In this document: piece by piece, positions 18,224-26,719 of the stretch | Layout: each line of letters starts with the position of its first letter | Position numbering within the stretch: the first letter of the stretch is position 1 | Source of the DNA: Paracoccus marcusii | GTDB lineage: Bacteria; Pseudomonadota; Alphaproteobacteria; Rhodobacterales; Rhodobacteraceae | Assembly: GCF_028621715.1 (NCBI RefSeq) | Contig: NZ_CP117466.1 | Span: 1,064,501 to 1,128,500 of the forward strand | Direction: 5' to 3' | Length of the DNA stretch: 64,000 nucleotides | The notes under the pieces: generated by a model | Database searches by the model: none | What the model was told of the DNA's origin: nothing | What the model saw: only the letters and a program-made list of their open reading frames with translations | Position numbers and translations under genes: made by a program

Positions 18224-19076
18224 CGCCACCCACCCCTTCCGCCGCGCGACCGAGGAGACCCCCCTGGGCCGGTGGGCGCTGATCGCCGTCGCGGTGGGGG
18301 GCCTGGCCCTGCTTGTCGGCGCCCCGCTGGTCATCGTTTTTGCCGAGGCCCTGTCGCGGGGCTGGGCCGCCGCGGTCGCAAGCCTGGCCAGCCGCGACGC
18401 GCAATCCGCGATCCGTCTGACGCTGCTGATCACCGCCATCGCCGTGCCGCTGAACGCGGTCTTCGGCATCGCCGCCGCCTGGTTCGTTACCAAGTTCGAC
18501 TTTCGCGGCAAGGCCTTCCTGATCACCCTCATCGACCTGCCCTTCAGCGTCAGCCCGGTCGTGGCGGGCCTGTGCATCGTGCTGCTGTTCGGGGCAAATT
18601 CGGCCATCGGCGGTTGGCTGGTGGCCAGCGGATACCCAATCGTCTTTGCAGTTCCGGGGATCGTGCTGGCCACGGTCTTCGTGACCTTTCCGTTCGTCGC
18701 GCGCGAACTGATCCCCGTGATGATCGAGCAGGGCCGCGCCGAGGAGGAGGCCGCGCTGACGCTTGGCGCATCGGGCTGGCGGGTGTTCCGCACCGTGACG
18801 CTGCCCAACATCCGGTGGGCGCTGCTGTACGGCACGCTTTTGTGCACCGCCCGCGCGATGGGGGAATTCGGCGCCGTGGCCGTCGTGTCGGGCAAGATCC
18901 GCGGCCAGACCGCGACCATGCCGATCACCATCGAAATGTTCTATAACGAATACCTGTCGGTCGCGGCCTTTTCCATGGCGGCGCTGCTGACGGGGTTCGC
19001 GCTGCTGACGCTGATGCTGAAGACCGCGCTGGAACTGCGCCATGCCGACGCGTTGTCGGCTACCCGCCGCCATTAG
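18216..19076 (+). CDS. cysW: Sulfate ABC transporter permease CysW
   Basis: 286 residues, about six helices, with the CysW landmarks [20 protein letters not shown] and the EAA loop [20 protein letters not shown]. It pairs with CysT in the inner membrane. Translation begins at ATG 18216, eight bases inside cysT. cysA follows after 13 bp. Confidence 0.95.
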   Translation: MSDATHPFRRATEETPLGRWALIAVAVGGLALLVGAPLVIVFAEALSRGWAAAVASLASRDAQSAIRLTLLITAIAVPLNAVFGIAAAWFVTKFDFRGKAFLITLIDLPFSVSPVVAGLCIVLLFGANSAIGGWLVASGYPIVFAVPGIVLATVFVTFPFVARELIPVMIEQGRAEEEAALTLGASGWRVFRTVTLPNIRWALLYGTLLCTARAMGEFGAVAVVSGKIRGQTATMPITIEMFYNEYLSVAAFSMAALLTGFALLTLMLKTALELRHADALSATRRH

Positions 19077-19089
19077 GGAAGGACGACCC

Positions 19090-19809
19090 ATGCATATCCA
19101 GATCGACGAGATCGCCAAGGAATTCGGGTCCACCACCGCGTTGCATCCGGTGTCGCTGTCCATCCCCTCGGGCGCGCTGGTGGCGCTTCTGGGGCCATCG
19201 GGTTCGGGCAAGACGACGCTCTTGCGCATCCTGGGCGGGCTGGAGTTCCCGACCTCGGGGCGGGTGCTGTTCAACGGCCAGGACGCCACCGGCATGACCG
19301 TCCAGGACCGGCGCGCGGGCTTCGTGTTCCAGTCCTATGCCCTGTTTCGCCACATGACGGTGTTCGAGAACATCGCCTATGGCCTGCGCGCCCGGCCCCG
19401 CGCCAGCCGCCCCCCCAAGGCCGAGATCGAGCGGCGGGTGCTGAAGCTGCTGGACCTGATCCAGCTGCCCCAAATCGCCGACCGCTATCCGACCCAGCTG
19501 TCGGGCGGGCAGCGCCAGCGCGTGGCCCTGGCCCGCGCCCTGGCGATCGAGCCGCGCATGCTGCTTCTGGACGAGCCCTTCGGCGCGCTGGACGCCAAGG
19601 TCCGCAAGGAGCTGCGCCAGGGTCTGCGCGACATCCATGACGAGACCGGGCTGACCACCATCTTCGTCACGCATGACCAGGACGAGGCGATGGCGCTGGC
19701 CGATCTGGTCGTCGTCATGTCCATGGGCCGGATCGAGCAGATCGGAAAGCCCCAGGACATCCGCACCCGCCCTGCCACCGCCTTCGTGCGCGAATTCGTC
19801 GGCGTGTGA
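19090..19809 (+). CDS. cysA: Sulfate ABC transporter ATP-binding protein CysA (short form)
   Basis: 239 residues. Walker A is [18 protein letters not shown], the Q-loop is [20 protein letters not shown], the signature is [16 protein letters not shown], Walker B is [14 protein letters not shown] and the H-loop is [14 protein letters not shown]. It hydrolyses ATP to drive sulfate uptake through CysTW. Canonical CysA is about 330-365 residues and has a C-terminal regulatory (TOBE/MOI) domain. This protein stops right after the nucleotide-binding domain ([10 protein letters not shown]), so that domain is absent. No leftover coding for it was seen after 19809. Confidence 0.93.
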   Translation: MHIQIDEIAKEFGSTTALHPVSLSIPSGALVALLGPSGSGKTTLLRILGGLEFPTSGRVLFNGQDATGMTVQDRRAGFVFQSYALFRHMTVFENIAYGLRARPRASRPPKAEIERRVLKLLDLIQLPQIADRYPTQLSGGQRQRVALARALAIEPRMLLLDEPFGALDAKVRKELRQGLRDIHDETGLTTIFVTHDQDEAMALADLVVVMSMGRIEQIGKPQDIRTRPATAFVREFVGV

Positions 19810-19968
19810 CGGACGCCCGCCGCGGGTCGATGTCCTGTCGGTGGCGGGTGGTCAGGTGTCGCGAATGCCGCTGCCGCCTCTTGCGAAATGCGGCCAACTC
19901 TGCTTGCAGTTGCGCAGACCAAATGCGGTTCGCGATGCTGCGATGACGGACAGGACACAGAGGCTGCG

Positions 19969-20595
19969 ATGACCGGGACGACCCTGCGTGGCAACGTCTA
20001 TGCGAACGCCATCGAGGCGCTGACAGAGCTTGCGGCGCGCAACGGCGCGGTCCCGTCGATCCAGGAGATCGCCGACCACATGGGCGTGTGCCGGGACCGG
20101 ATCGACCAGCTGTTTCCCAGCATTCAGCATCTGCTGGTCGCGATGGCCGAAAGCGCGATGATGGTGCTGAACCAGACGCTGATCGACTGTGTCGCGGCCG
20201 CCCGCCGCGACGATCCGGTCGCGCAGTTCCTGGCCATCGCGAACGGTTATGTCGAATGGGCGCATCGCCATCCCCGCGAGTTCCGGATCGTCGGGTCGAT
20301 GCCCGCCGGCAATTTCGAGGGCAATGAACGCCTGATGCGATATGAGGCGTCGATCCACGAATTGATGATCAGGCTGCTGCAGCGGGCGCAGGCATCCGGG
20401 CTGATCGCGCAGGACCAGGATCTGGTGACCTTCGTTTCTGTCGCGCACACCTTTGCCTATGGGGTGGCCAGCAAGATGTTGTTGGGCGATCTGGCCCGCT
20501 GGAACCCCGGATCGTCCGACATCGAGGCCGCCCGCACCAACATGCGCGTTTTTATCCTGCACCTGCTGCGCCCGTCGGGTCAGGCGGTCGCGTGA
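19969..20595 (+). CDS. TetR-type transcriptional regulator
   Basis: 208 residues with an N-terminal helix-turn-helix of the TetR type (VPSIQEIADHMGVCRDRIDQ then LFPSIQHLLVAMAES) and an all-helical ligand domain. No partner gene is obvious; it lies 160 bp after cysA and abuts the convergent DUF1810 gene by one base. ATG 19969 is chosen for a conventional length, although the frame is open to 19888. Confidence 0.75.
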   Translation: MTGTTLRGNVYANAIEALTELAARNGAVPSIQEIADHMGVCRDRIDQLFPSIQHLLVAMAESAMMVLNQTLIDCVAAARRDDPVAQFLAIANGYVEWAHRHPREFRIVGSMPAGNFEGNERLMRYEASIHELMIRLLQRAQASGLIAQDQDLVTFVSVAHTFAYGVASKMLLGDLARWNPGSSDIEAARTNMRVFILHLLRPSGQAVA

Positions 20596-21033
20596 CTAGG
20601 CGTGCAGCCGCCGCGCCGTCACGGGGCAGGGCCGACCGTCGAAGAAGGTGTCCAGAATCGTCGTGAAGACCACGGGGCCATCGGCGGCGAACAGCGTGGC
20701 CGACGACCGCAGCTTGCCCGCGTCGATGGTGCCGAAGATCGCCTCGGCCGACCGATCGTCATGGGCCAGAACGGCCTGCGCGCAAGCGACCAGGCGCGGA
20801 CCAAGCAGCGGGTGCGCCAGGTACCGCTGTGCCTCGCCGCGGTCCACTATGCCGTACAGGTGGGACATCGCCGACTGTCCCAATCCGCGCAGCTGCGGAA
20901 AGATGAACCACATCCAGTGGCTTTCCTTGCGGCCCCGCTCCAGTTCGGACAGCGCGACGGCATAGACGCGGTCCTGCGCGGCGACGAACCGATCGAGGCT
21001 TTCGGGGTCCTGTGCGGACGAATGACGGGTCAT
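20596..21033 (-). CDS. DUF1810 family protein
   Basis: 145 residues matching the DUF1810 pattern: LDRFVAAQDRVYAVALSELE, GRKESHWMWFIFPQLRGLG, and SATLFAADG near the end. The family is of unknown function and is common in proteobacteria. The stop is directly adjacent to the stop of the convergent TetR gene, so no terminator lies between them. ATG 21033 gives the normal family start. Confidence 0.85.
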   Translation of the reverse strand: MTRHSSAQDPESLDRFVAAQDRVYAVALSELERGRKESHWMWFIFPQLRGLGQSAMSHLYGIVDRGEAQRYLAHPLLGPRLVACAQAVLAHDDRSAEAIFGTIDAGKLRSSATLFAADGPVVFTTILDTFFDGRPCPVTARRLHA

Positions 21034-21195
21034 GGATATGCTGCCTTTGGATTTCGGACGGGACATCGGGACAACGCCCCGGCCCGCCTGCCGGGTTCAC
21101 ATGGCCCTGGCCGATGTTCGATGGGCATGGGCCTAAGGCGAACCGATCCGTTCCCGCCACGTTGGACCCTGCAACGTGATGATGGAGGGGATCGG

Positions 21196-21678
21196 ATGGA
21201 TTGGGGCGCAATGTTCTTTCAAGGCTGGGAAGGCATCGTGCGGACGCTGCTTGTCGGCACCTTGGCCTATGTCGTGCTGGTGGCTTTTCTGCGCATCGCC
21301 GGCAAGCGCAGCCTTGCCAAGCTGAACGCCTTCGATTTTGTGGTGACGGTCGCCCTGGGCTCGATCCTGGCCAGCATCCTGCTGCAGGAATCCATCGCGC
21401 TGGCCGAAGGGGCCACGGCGATCGGCCTTCTTCTGCTGCTGCAGTTCATCGTCACCTATGGGTCGGTCCATTCCACCACCTTCGCCCGGCTGATCCGGGC
21501 CGAGCCGAGCCTGCTGGCCCGCGACGGCCGGTTCTGCAGCGCCACGATGACCCAGCAGCGGCTGACCGAGGACGAGATCATGGGCGTCGTCCGGTCGGCC
21601 GGGGCGCGCGACATCGCCGAGGTCCGCTTCGTCATCCTGGAGGCCGACGGCACCATCAGCGTGTCGCTGCAGCCGTGA
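21196..21678 (+). CDS. DUF421 / YetF-type membrane protein
   Basis: 160 residues: three N-terminal hydrophobic helices (VRTLLVGTLAYVVLVAFLRI, an AFDFVVTVALGSILAS helix, ATAIGLLLLLQFIVTYGSVH) followed by the soluble YetF domain (LLARDGRFCSATMTQQRLTE, DEIMGVVRSAGARDIAEV). RIAGKRSLAKLNAFDFVVTV is the family signature. The function is unknown. GGAGGGG precedes ATG 21196. Confidence 0.9.
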   Translation: MDWGAMFFQGWEGIVRTLLVGTLAYVVLVAFLRIAGKRSLAKLNAFDFVVTVALGSILASILLQESIALAEGATAIGLLLLLQFIVTYGSVHSTTFARLIRAEPSLLARDGRFCSATMTQQRLTEDEIMGVVRSAGARDIAEVRFVILEADGTISVSLQP

Positions 21679-21743
21679 GGGCGACCGGCGCGGGGCGCGA
21701 TCGGAACCTTGCAATGCGCGCCTTTCCGCCCGAAGCATAAGCG

Positions 21744-22670
21744 ATGAGAGAGCTTACCCTGCGCCAGGTCGAGGTCGTGCGCGCCGTCATGATCGCCGGC
21801 ACGATCCAGGGCGCCGCCGATCTGCTGAATGTGTCCGCACCCGGGATCAGCCGGCTGATCAAGCATACCGAAAGCGGCCTTGGCATCCGGCTGTTCGAAC
21901 GCAAGGCCGGGATCTTCGTCCCCGCGACCGAGGCGCATGCGATCTTTGCCATGCTGGAGCAGGTTCACCGCCAGATGGACAACCTGAACGTCGCGGTCAG
22001 CGCGCTTCAGAAGGGGCACCAGTTCACGCTGTCCTTCGCATCCGCGCCCTCGATCGCGCAGTTCATCGCGGCGCGAGTCATCCGCGGGCTGCGGCAGCGG
22101 TTCCCCGATCTGGACATCGACCTGGACATCCTCAAGATCGAGGAGACGCTGGACTATCTGCTGCTGGAAAAGGGCGAGGTGGTGATCATGTCGTCGCACC
22201 TGGACAATCCCGGCATCCAGTGCACCCCCATCGGCGAGGGCCGGATCGTGGCCATCATGCCCGAAGGGCACGTGCTGGCGCGGAAGCTGGCCGTGTCGAT
22301 CCACGATCTGGTCCAGTATCCGTTCATCGGCGTCGATCCGTCCGACCCCTATGGCCAGACCCTGGCGCGGCCCTTCGACGACGCCGGCCTGACCCCGCGT
22401 CACGCGATGCGCGGGCGGTTCGCCCAGACCATCGTCAGCCTGGTGCGCCACGGCCTGGGCGTCGCGGTCATCGACGAATTCTCGGTGGCCGAGGTGTACA
22501 TGGCCGGGCTGGTCCGCCGGCCGCTTGTCGAGCCCGCGACGATCACCGCCTGGTCGGTGCAGAAACGAGGGCGCCAGCTGTCCAGCTTTGCCGAACAGAC
22601 CGTGACCCTGTTCCGCCGCGAACTGGGCCGGGCGCGGGCACGCGAAAGGTGGGACCAGCCTGCAGATTAA
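21744..22670 (+). CDS. LysR-type regulator upstream of the Tct transporter/QuiC operon
   Basis: 308 residues. The helix-turn-helix is MRELTLRQVEVVRAVMIAGT followed by IQGAADLLNVSAPGISRLIK, and the effector domain spans about residues 92-295. It resembles regulators placed next to tripartite tricarboxylate transporters. It reads in the same direction as tctCBA-aroE-quiC, starting 105 bp before tctC, so it probably controls that operon with a shikimate/quinate-like acid as inducer. That assignment is inferred from position only. Confidence 0.85.
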   Translation: MRELTLRQVEVVRAVMIAGTIQGAADLLNVSAPGISRLIKHTESGLGIRLFERKAGIFVPATEAHAIFAMLEQVHRQMDNLNVAVSALQKGHQFTLSFASAPSIAQFIAARVIRGLRQRFPDLDIDLDILKIEETLDYLLLEKGEVVIMSSHLDNPGIQCTPIGEGRIVAIMPEGHVLARKLAVSIHDLVQYPFIGVDPSDPYGQTLARPFDDAGLTPRHAMRGRFAQTIVSLVRHGLGVAVIDEFSVAEVYMAGLVRRPLVEPATITAWSVQKRGRQLSSFAEQTVTLFRRELGRARARERWDQPAD

Positions 22671-22775
22671 CGTCAGGTTACGTTCCGCGTTCAATCGGTA
22701 TTTGCGGTTAGCCCTGCGATCTGAGATGCATGGGCGACGGCCCAGGAGGATGGGCGCTGATCTGAGGGAGGAACG

Positions 22776-23765
22776 ATGCGACATTTTGTTTACGGCGCGG
22801 CCGTGGTGCTGGGTCTGGCGATGCCTGCGATGGCCGAATACCCCGAACGCGACATCCAGGGCATCATCCAGTGGGGTGCCGGCGGGTCGACCGACACGGT
22901 CAGCCGTTCTGTGACGCCGCATGCCGAGGAGATCCTGGGCGCCAAGGTGATCCTGCAGAACGTGACCGGCGGGGTCGGGGCCATCGGCCTGAACCAGGCA
23001 GACCGCGCGGATGCCGACGGCTATACCCTGCTGTTCGGGGCCGAGAACCCCTTGCTCTACAAGGTCATGGGTCTGGGAGAGAAGGACTATTCGGACTTCG
23101 TGCCGATCAACGTCATCGCGCGCGGCATCCCCATCCTGGTCGCCCAGCCCGATGCGCCCTTCGACACCTTCCCCGAGATGATCGCCTATATCAACGAGAA
23201 CCCGGGAGAGGTCCGTTTCGGTTCGACCGGGCCGGGCGGCCTGCCGTCGGTGGTCACGGCGATGATCAACGACAAGACCCCGATCGAGGTGACCGCCGTG
23301 CCCTATGACGGCGACGGCCCGGCGCTGACCGCGCTGCAGGGCGGGGCGATCGACGTGATGCCCGCCGTGCTGGGCGCCGCGCTGGAGCCGGTGCGGGCCG
23401 GCAACCTCAAGGCCATCGCGATCTTCGACACCGAGGGCGTGCCGCAGCTGCCCGACGTCCCGGCGATCACCGACACGAACCCGGAATTCGCCGACCTGCT
23501 GCCCTGGGGTCCGTTCTTCGGCATCTTCGTCAAGGCGGGCACCCCCGACGACATCGTGGCCAAGCTGACCGACGCCTATGGCCAGGCCACGCAGAACGCC
23601 GACTTCCTGTCGATGATGGAGGGACGCGGCTTCCGCATGCTGTCGCTGACCGGCGCCGAAGCCCAGGAGTTCCTGGACGGCTGGCAGAGCCAGACCGCCT
23701 GGATCCTGTACGACGCCGAGATCGCGAAGAACTCGCCCGAGGATTTCGGCATCAGCCGTCCCTGA
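22776..23765 (+). CDS. Tripartite tricarboxylate transporter substrate-binding protein (TctC family)
   Basis: 329 residues with a signal peptide (MRHFVYGAAVVLGLAMPAMA) and the TctC/Bug fold: ERDIQGIIQWGAGGSTDTVS near the N-terminus, NVTGGVGAIGLNQ, and FGSTGPGGLPSVVTAM. These periplasmic proteins bind carboxylic acids. The operon context suggests shikimate, quinate or dehydroshikimate rather than citrate. GGGAGGAAC precedes the ATG. A strong hairpin after the gene separates it from tctB. Confidence 0.92.
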   Translation: MRHFVYGAAVVLGLAMPAMAEYPERDIQGIIQWGAGGSTDTVSRSVTPHAEEILGAKVILQNVTGGVGAIGLNQADRADADGYTLLFGAENPLLYKVMGLGEKDYSDFVPINVIARGIPILVAQPDAPFDTFPEMIAYINENPGEVRFGSTGPGGLPSVVTAMINDKTPIEVTAVPYDGDGPALTALQGGAIDVMPAVLGAALEPVRAGNLKAIAIFDTEGVPQLPDVPAITDTNPEFADLLPWGPFFGIFVKAGTPDDIVAKLTDAYGQATQNADFLSMMEGRGFRMLSLTGAEAQEFLDGWQSQTAWILYDAEIAKNSPEDFGISRP

Positions 23766-23781
23766 TCCTGCCCGATCATCC

Positions 23782-23805
23782 GCCGCCCCGTCTGACCGGG
23801 GCGGC
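23782..23805 (+). repeat. Intercistronic hairpin between tctC and tctB
   Basis: GCCGCCCCG (23782-23790) and CGGGGCGGC (23797-23805) form a perfect 9-bp stem with the loop TCTGAC. There is no T-run. In binding-protein transport operons such a hairpin usually protects the 3' end of the binding-protein message, or partly attenuates, so that more binding protein than permease is made. Confidence 0.6.
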
Positions 23806-23851
23806 ATCCCAAGGTCCGCGCAAGTCACAGGTCCGACGGAGGGACCCATCC

Positions 23852-24352
23852 ATGGAACCGACCCCCAAACGTCGTCCGGGCGAACTTGTCTTCAACATCG
23901 CCGTCATGCTGGCCAGCTTCGGCCTGCTCTATTCCGCCTACGGCATCTCGGGCTTCGAGGCGCTTTCGGCCCCCGGCGCGGTGCCGATGGCCACCACCGC
24001 GATCATGGCGGTCTGCGCGATCATCATCCTGGTCCAGACGCTGCGCAAGGGCACGGGCGGCGGGCAGACCGTGGCCGCCGACATCCTGCCGCTGATCGTG
24101 ATCGTGACCATCGCGATGATCGCCGCTTATGCGGTGCTGCTGCGGCCGCTTGGCTTCCTGCCGACCTCGGTGCTGTTCCTGCTGGTCATGATCCGCTTTC
24201 TGTCGCGGCGCGGATGGGGCTTCTGCCTGGTCGTGTCGGTGGGCACCGTCTTCGTGATCTGGATCATCTTCCGCCTGATCTTCGCCGTCCTGATGCCCCA
24301 GGGCATCATCCCCGAGGGACGCATCGTCTCTGCCATCACGTCGCTGTTCTGA
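23852..24352 (+). CDS. Tripartite tricarboxylate transporter small permease (TctB family)
   Basis: 166 residues with four hydrophobic segments (near residues 13-32, 45-60, 77-107 and 120-145), the size and topology of TctB proteins. It is recognised mainly by position between TctC and TctA. It starts 86 bp after tctC, beyond a hairpin, and ends 9 bp before tctA, with a GGAGGG ribosome-binding site. Confidence 0.85.
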   Translation: MEPTPKRRPGELVFNIAVMLASFGLLYSAYGISGFEALSAPGAVPMATTAIMAVCAIIILVQTLRKGTGGGQTVAADILPLIVIVTIAMIAAYAVLLRPLGFLPTSVLFLLVMIRFLSRRGWGFCLVVSVGTVFVIWIIFRLIFAVLMPQGIIPEGRIVSAITSLF

Positions 24353-24361
24353 GGGCGCATC

Positions 24362-25855
24362 ATGGACATCCTGTCGAACCTGCTGATCCCGATCGTCAAT
24401 CTTGACCTGCTGATGCTGATCGCCGTGGGGACCTTCGCGGGCATCTATGTCGGCGCGATCCCCGGCCTGTCGGTGACGATGGCCGTGTCGATCCTGATCT
24501 CGTTCACCTTCTCATGGGAGGTCTATCCGGCGCTGGCGCTGATGATCGGCATCTACATGGGCGGGGTCTATGGCGGATCGCGCACCGCGATCCTGCTGAA
24601 CATTCCCGGCGCACCATCGGCCATCGCCACCGCCCTGGACGGATTTCCCATGGCCCAGCAGGGCCGCGCCGGAGAGGCGATCGGCATCGTGACCGTGGTC
24701 TCGTTCATCGGCGGCTTCATCGGCATCTTCGCCCTGGGCGCCTTTGCCCCGCTGCTGTCGGATTTCGCCATCGGGTTCCAGCCGCGCGACTTCATGCTGC
24801 TGGCGATCATGGGCATCCTGCTGGTCGGATCGCTGTCGGGCGACAGCCTGGTCAAGGGCATCTTCGCGGGCGCCCTGGGCATCGGCGTGGGCGCGGTGGG
24901 CATGGACCCGCTGACCATCCAGGACCGGTTCGTCTTCGGCATCTCGGAACTGCGGGGCGGGATCTCGTTCGTGGCGGTGATGATCGGCCTTTTCGGCGTG
25001 TCCGAGGCGTTGATCCAGCTGCACAGCATCCACACCCCGGCCGTGCGCCAGAAGATCACCGGCATCATCCCCAGCTGGTCCAAGGTGCGTCGGCACCTGC
25101 CGCTTGGCCTGCAGACCTCGACCATCGGCACGGTCGTGGGGGCCCTGCCGGGCACCGGCGGCGACATCGCCGCGCTGATGGCCTATGACCACGCCAAGCG
25201 CGTCACCCGCAACCCCGAGACCCCCTTCGGCAAGGGCGCCATCGAAGGGCTGGTCGCCCCCGAGTCCGCCAACAATGCCGCCGTGGGCGGGGCGTTCATC
25301 CCCATGCTGACGCTTGGCATCCCGGGCGACGCGGTCACCGCGATCATGATCGGCGCGCTGTTCATCCACGGCCTGAACCCCGGCCCGATGCTGATGATCG
25401 AACAGCCAGACATGTTCTGGTTCATCGTCAGCTCGCTGGCGCTGGCCAACGTGTTCATGCTGATCTTCGGCCTGACCGGGATCCGCCTGTTCGTGCGCAT
25501 CGTCGAACTGCCGCGCACGGTCCTGCTGCCGGTCATCATGGTGCTGTCGATCGTCGGCGCCTATGCGGTCAACAACAGCCTGACGGATGTCTACTGGATG
25601 CTGGGCTTCGGCGTGCTGGGCTATTTCATGCGGCTTTACGGCTATCCACTGGCGCCGATCATCCTGGGGGTGATCCTGTCGCGGCTTCTGGACGACAACT
25701 GGCGCCGGGCCATCATCAGCGAGCGCGAGGATTTCGGCGCGATGATGATGGGCATCTTCACCAGCCCGCTGTCGCTGTGCCTGTTCCTGGCGGTCGTGAT
25801 GATCCTTGTCACCAACACGCCGTGGTGGGCCCGGCGGCGCGCCCGCAAGGCCTGA
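24362..25855 (+). CDS. Tripartite tricarboxylate transporter large permease (TctA family)
   Basis: 497 residues with about 11-12 membrane helices and the TctA signatures: IPGLSVTMAVSILISFTFSW, GALPGTGGDIAALMAYDHAK and ESANNAAVGGAFIPMLTLGI followed by PGD. It forms the main transmembrane subunit, using an ion gradient to import the acid bound by TctC. The stop lies three bases before the following shikimate-dehydrogenase-like gene. Confidence 0.95.
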   Translation: MDILSNLLIPIVNLDLLMLIAVGTFAGIYVGAIPGLSVTMAVSILISFTFSWEVYPALALMIGIYMGGVYGGSRTAILLNIPGAPSAIATALDGFPMAQQGRAGEAIGIVTVVSFIGGFIGIFALGAFAPLLSDFAIGFQPRDFMLLAIMGILLVGSLSGDSLVKGIFAGALGIGVGAVGMDPLTIQDRFVFGISELRGGISFVAVMIGLFGVSEALIQLHSIHTPAVRQKITGIIPSWSKVRRHLPLGLQTSTIGTVVGALPGTGGDIAALMAYDHAKRVTRNPETPFGKGAIEGLVAPESANNAAVGGAFIPMLTLGIPGDAVTAIMIGALFIHGLNPGPMLMIEQPDMFWFIVSSLALANVFMLIFGLTGIRLFVRIVELPRTVLLPVIMVLSIVGAYAVNNSLTDVYWMLGFGVLGYFMRLYGYPLAPIILGVILSRLLDDNWRRAIISEREDFGAMMMGIFTSPLSLCLFLAVVMILVTNTPWWARRRARKA

Positions 25856-25858
25856 GCA

Positions 25859-26719
25859 ATGAAAGACCTGACCATGACCGACACGATCCTGCTGGGCCTG
25901 ATCGGCGACAACATCGCGGCCTCGCAGTCGCCCCGTCTGCACCGTCTGGCGGGCCTGCAGAACGGGCGCCGGGTGCGCTATGACAGCCTGATCCCCGCGG
26001 TCGAGGGGCTGGACTTCGACGCCCTGTTCGCCCGCTGCGCGGCGGGGGGCTATCGCGGCATTAACGTCACTTATCCCTACAAGGAGGTCGTGGCGGGCCG
26101 GCTGCGCATCGACGATCCGCTGGTCAGGGCGATCGGGGCCTGCAACACGGTGCTGTTCGACCCGGAGGGGCCGCGCGGCTTCAACACCGACTATTCCGGC
26201 TTTGTCGCGGCCTATCGGCGCGTGCGGGGCGAGCGGGCGCCGGGGGCCGTGCTGATGATCGGCGCGGGCGGTGTGGGGCGCGCGGTGGCCTTCGGCCTGA
26301 TCGCCTTGGGCGCAACCGAGATCCGGCTGGCCGATCGCGACGCGGCCAAGGCCGACGGCCTGGCCGATGCGCTGCGCCGCGCCGCGCCGGGGCTGGTCGT
26401 GCGGACCGGCACCGATGCGGCGGCGCTGGCGCCCGGCGCGCAGGGGCTGATCAACTGCACCCCCGTCGGCATGGTCGGCTATGGCGGCACGCCCTTGCCC
26501 GCCGATCTGATGATGGGGGCGGAGTGGGTCTTCGACGCGGTCTATACCCCGGTCGACACGCCGTTCCTGCGCGATGCGGGTGCGGCGGGTCTGGACGTCA
26601 TCTCGGGATACGAGCTGTTCGTGGGGCAGGGCGTGGATGCCTGGGCCATCTTCACCGGCTTGCCCTTGGAAGAGGTGCGCCTGCGCGACGATCTGGCGGC
26701 CGGGCGGGACGCGCCATGA
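25859..26719 (+). CDS. Shikimate/quinate dehydrogenase (AroE family)
   Basis: 286 residues (281 if the ATG at 25874 is used). The substrate-binding domain has GDNIAASQSPRLHRLAG (the SxSP motif) and INVTYPYKEVV with the catalytic Lys. The Asn-Thr-Asp motif is in GFNTDYSGF. The Rossmann motif is IGAGGVGRAVAFGLIALGA. It would oxidise shikimate, or quinate, to 3-dehydroshikimate or 3-dehydroquinate with NAD(P)+. Lying inside a catabolic operon, with its stop overlapping the dehydratase start (ATGA), it is more likely a degradative enzyme than the biosynthetic AroE. Confidence 0.88.
   Translation: MKDLTMTDTILLGLIGDNIAASQSPRLHRLAGLQNGRRVRYDSLIPAVEGLDFDALFARCAAGGYRGINVTYPYKEVVAGRLRIDDPLVRAIGACNTVLFDPEGPRGFNTDYSGFVAAYRRVRGERAPGAVLMIGAGGVGRAVAFGLIALGATEIRLADRDAAKADGLADALRRAAPGLVVRTGTDAAALAPGAQGLINCTPVGMVGYGGTPLPADLMMGAEWVFDAVYTPVDTPFLRDAGAAGLDVISGYELFVGQGVDAWAIFTGLPLEEVRLRDDLAAGRDAP

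Noticed and set aside
21456..23849. Minus-strand ORF of 797 codons
   Set aside because: It crosses a LysR gene, an intergenic region and tctC in antisense, with no family signature.
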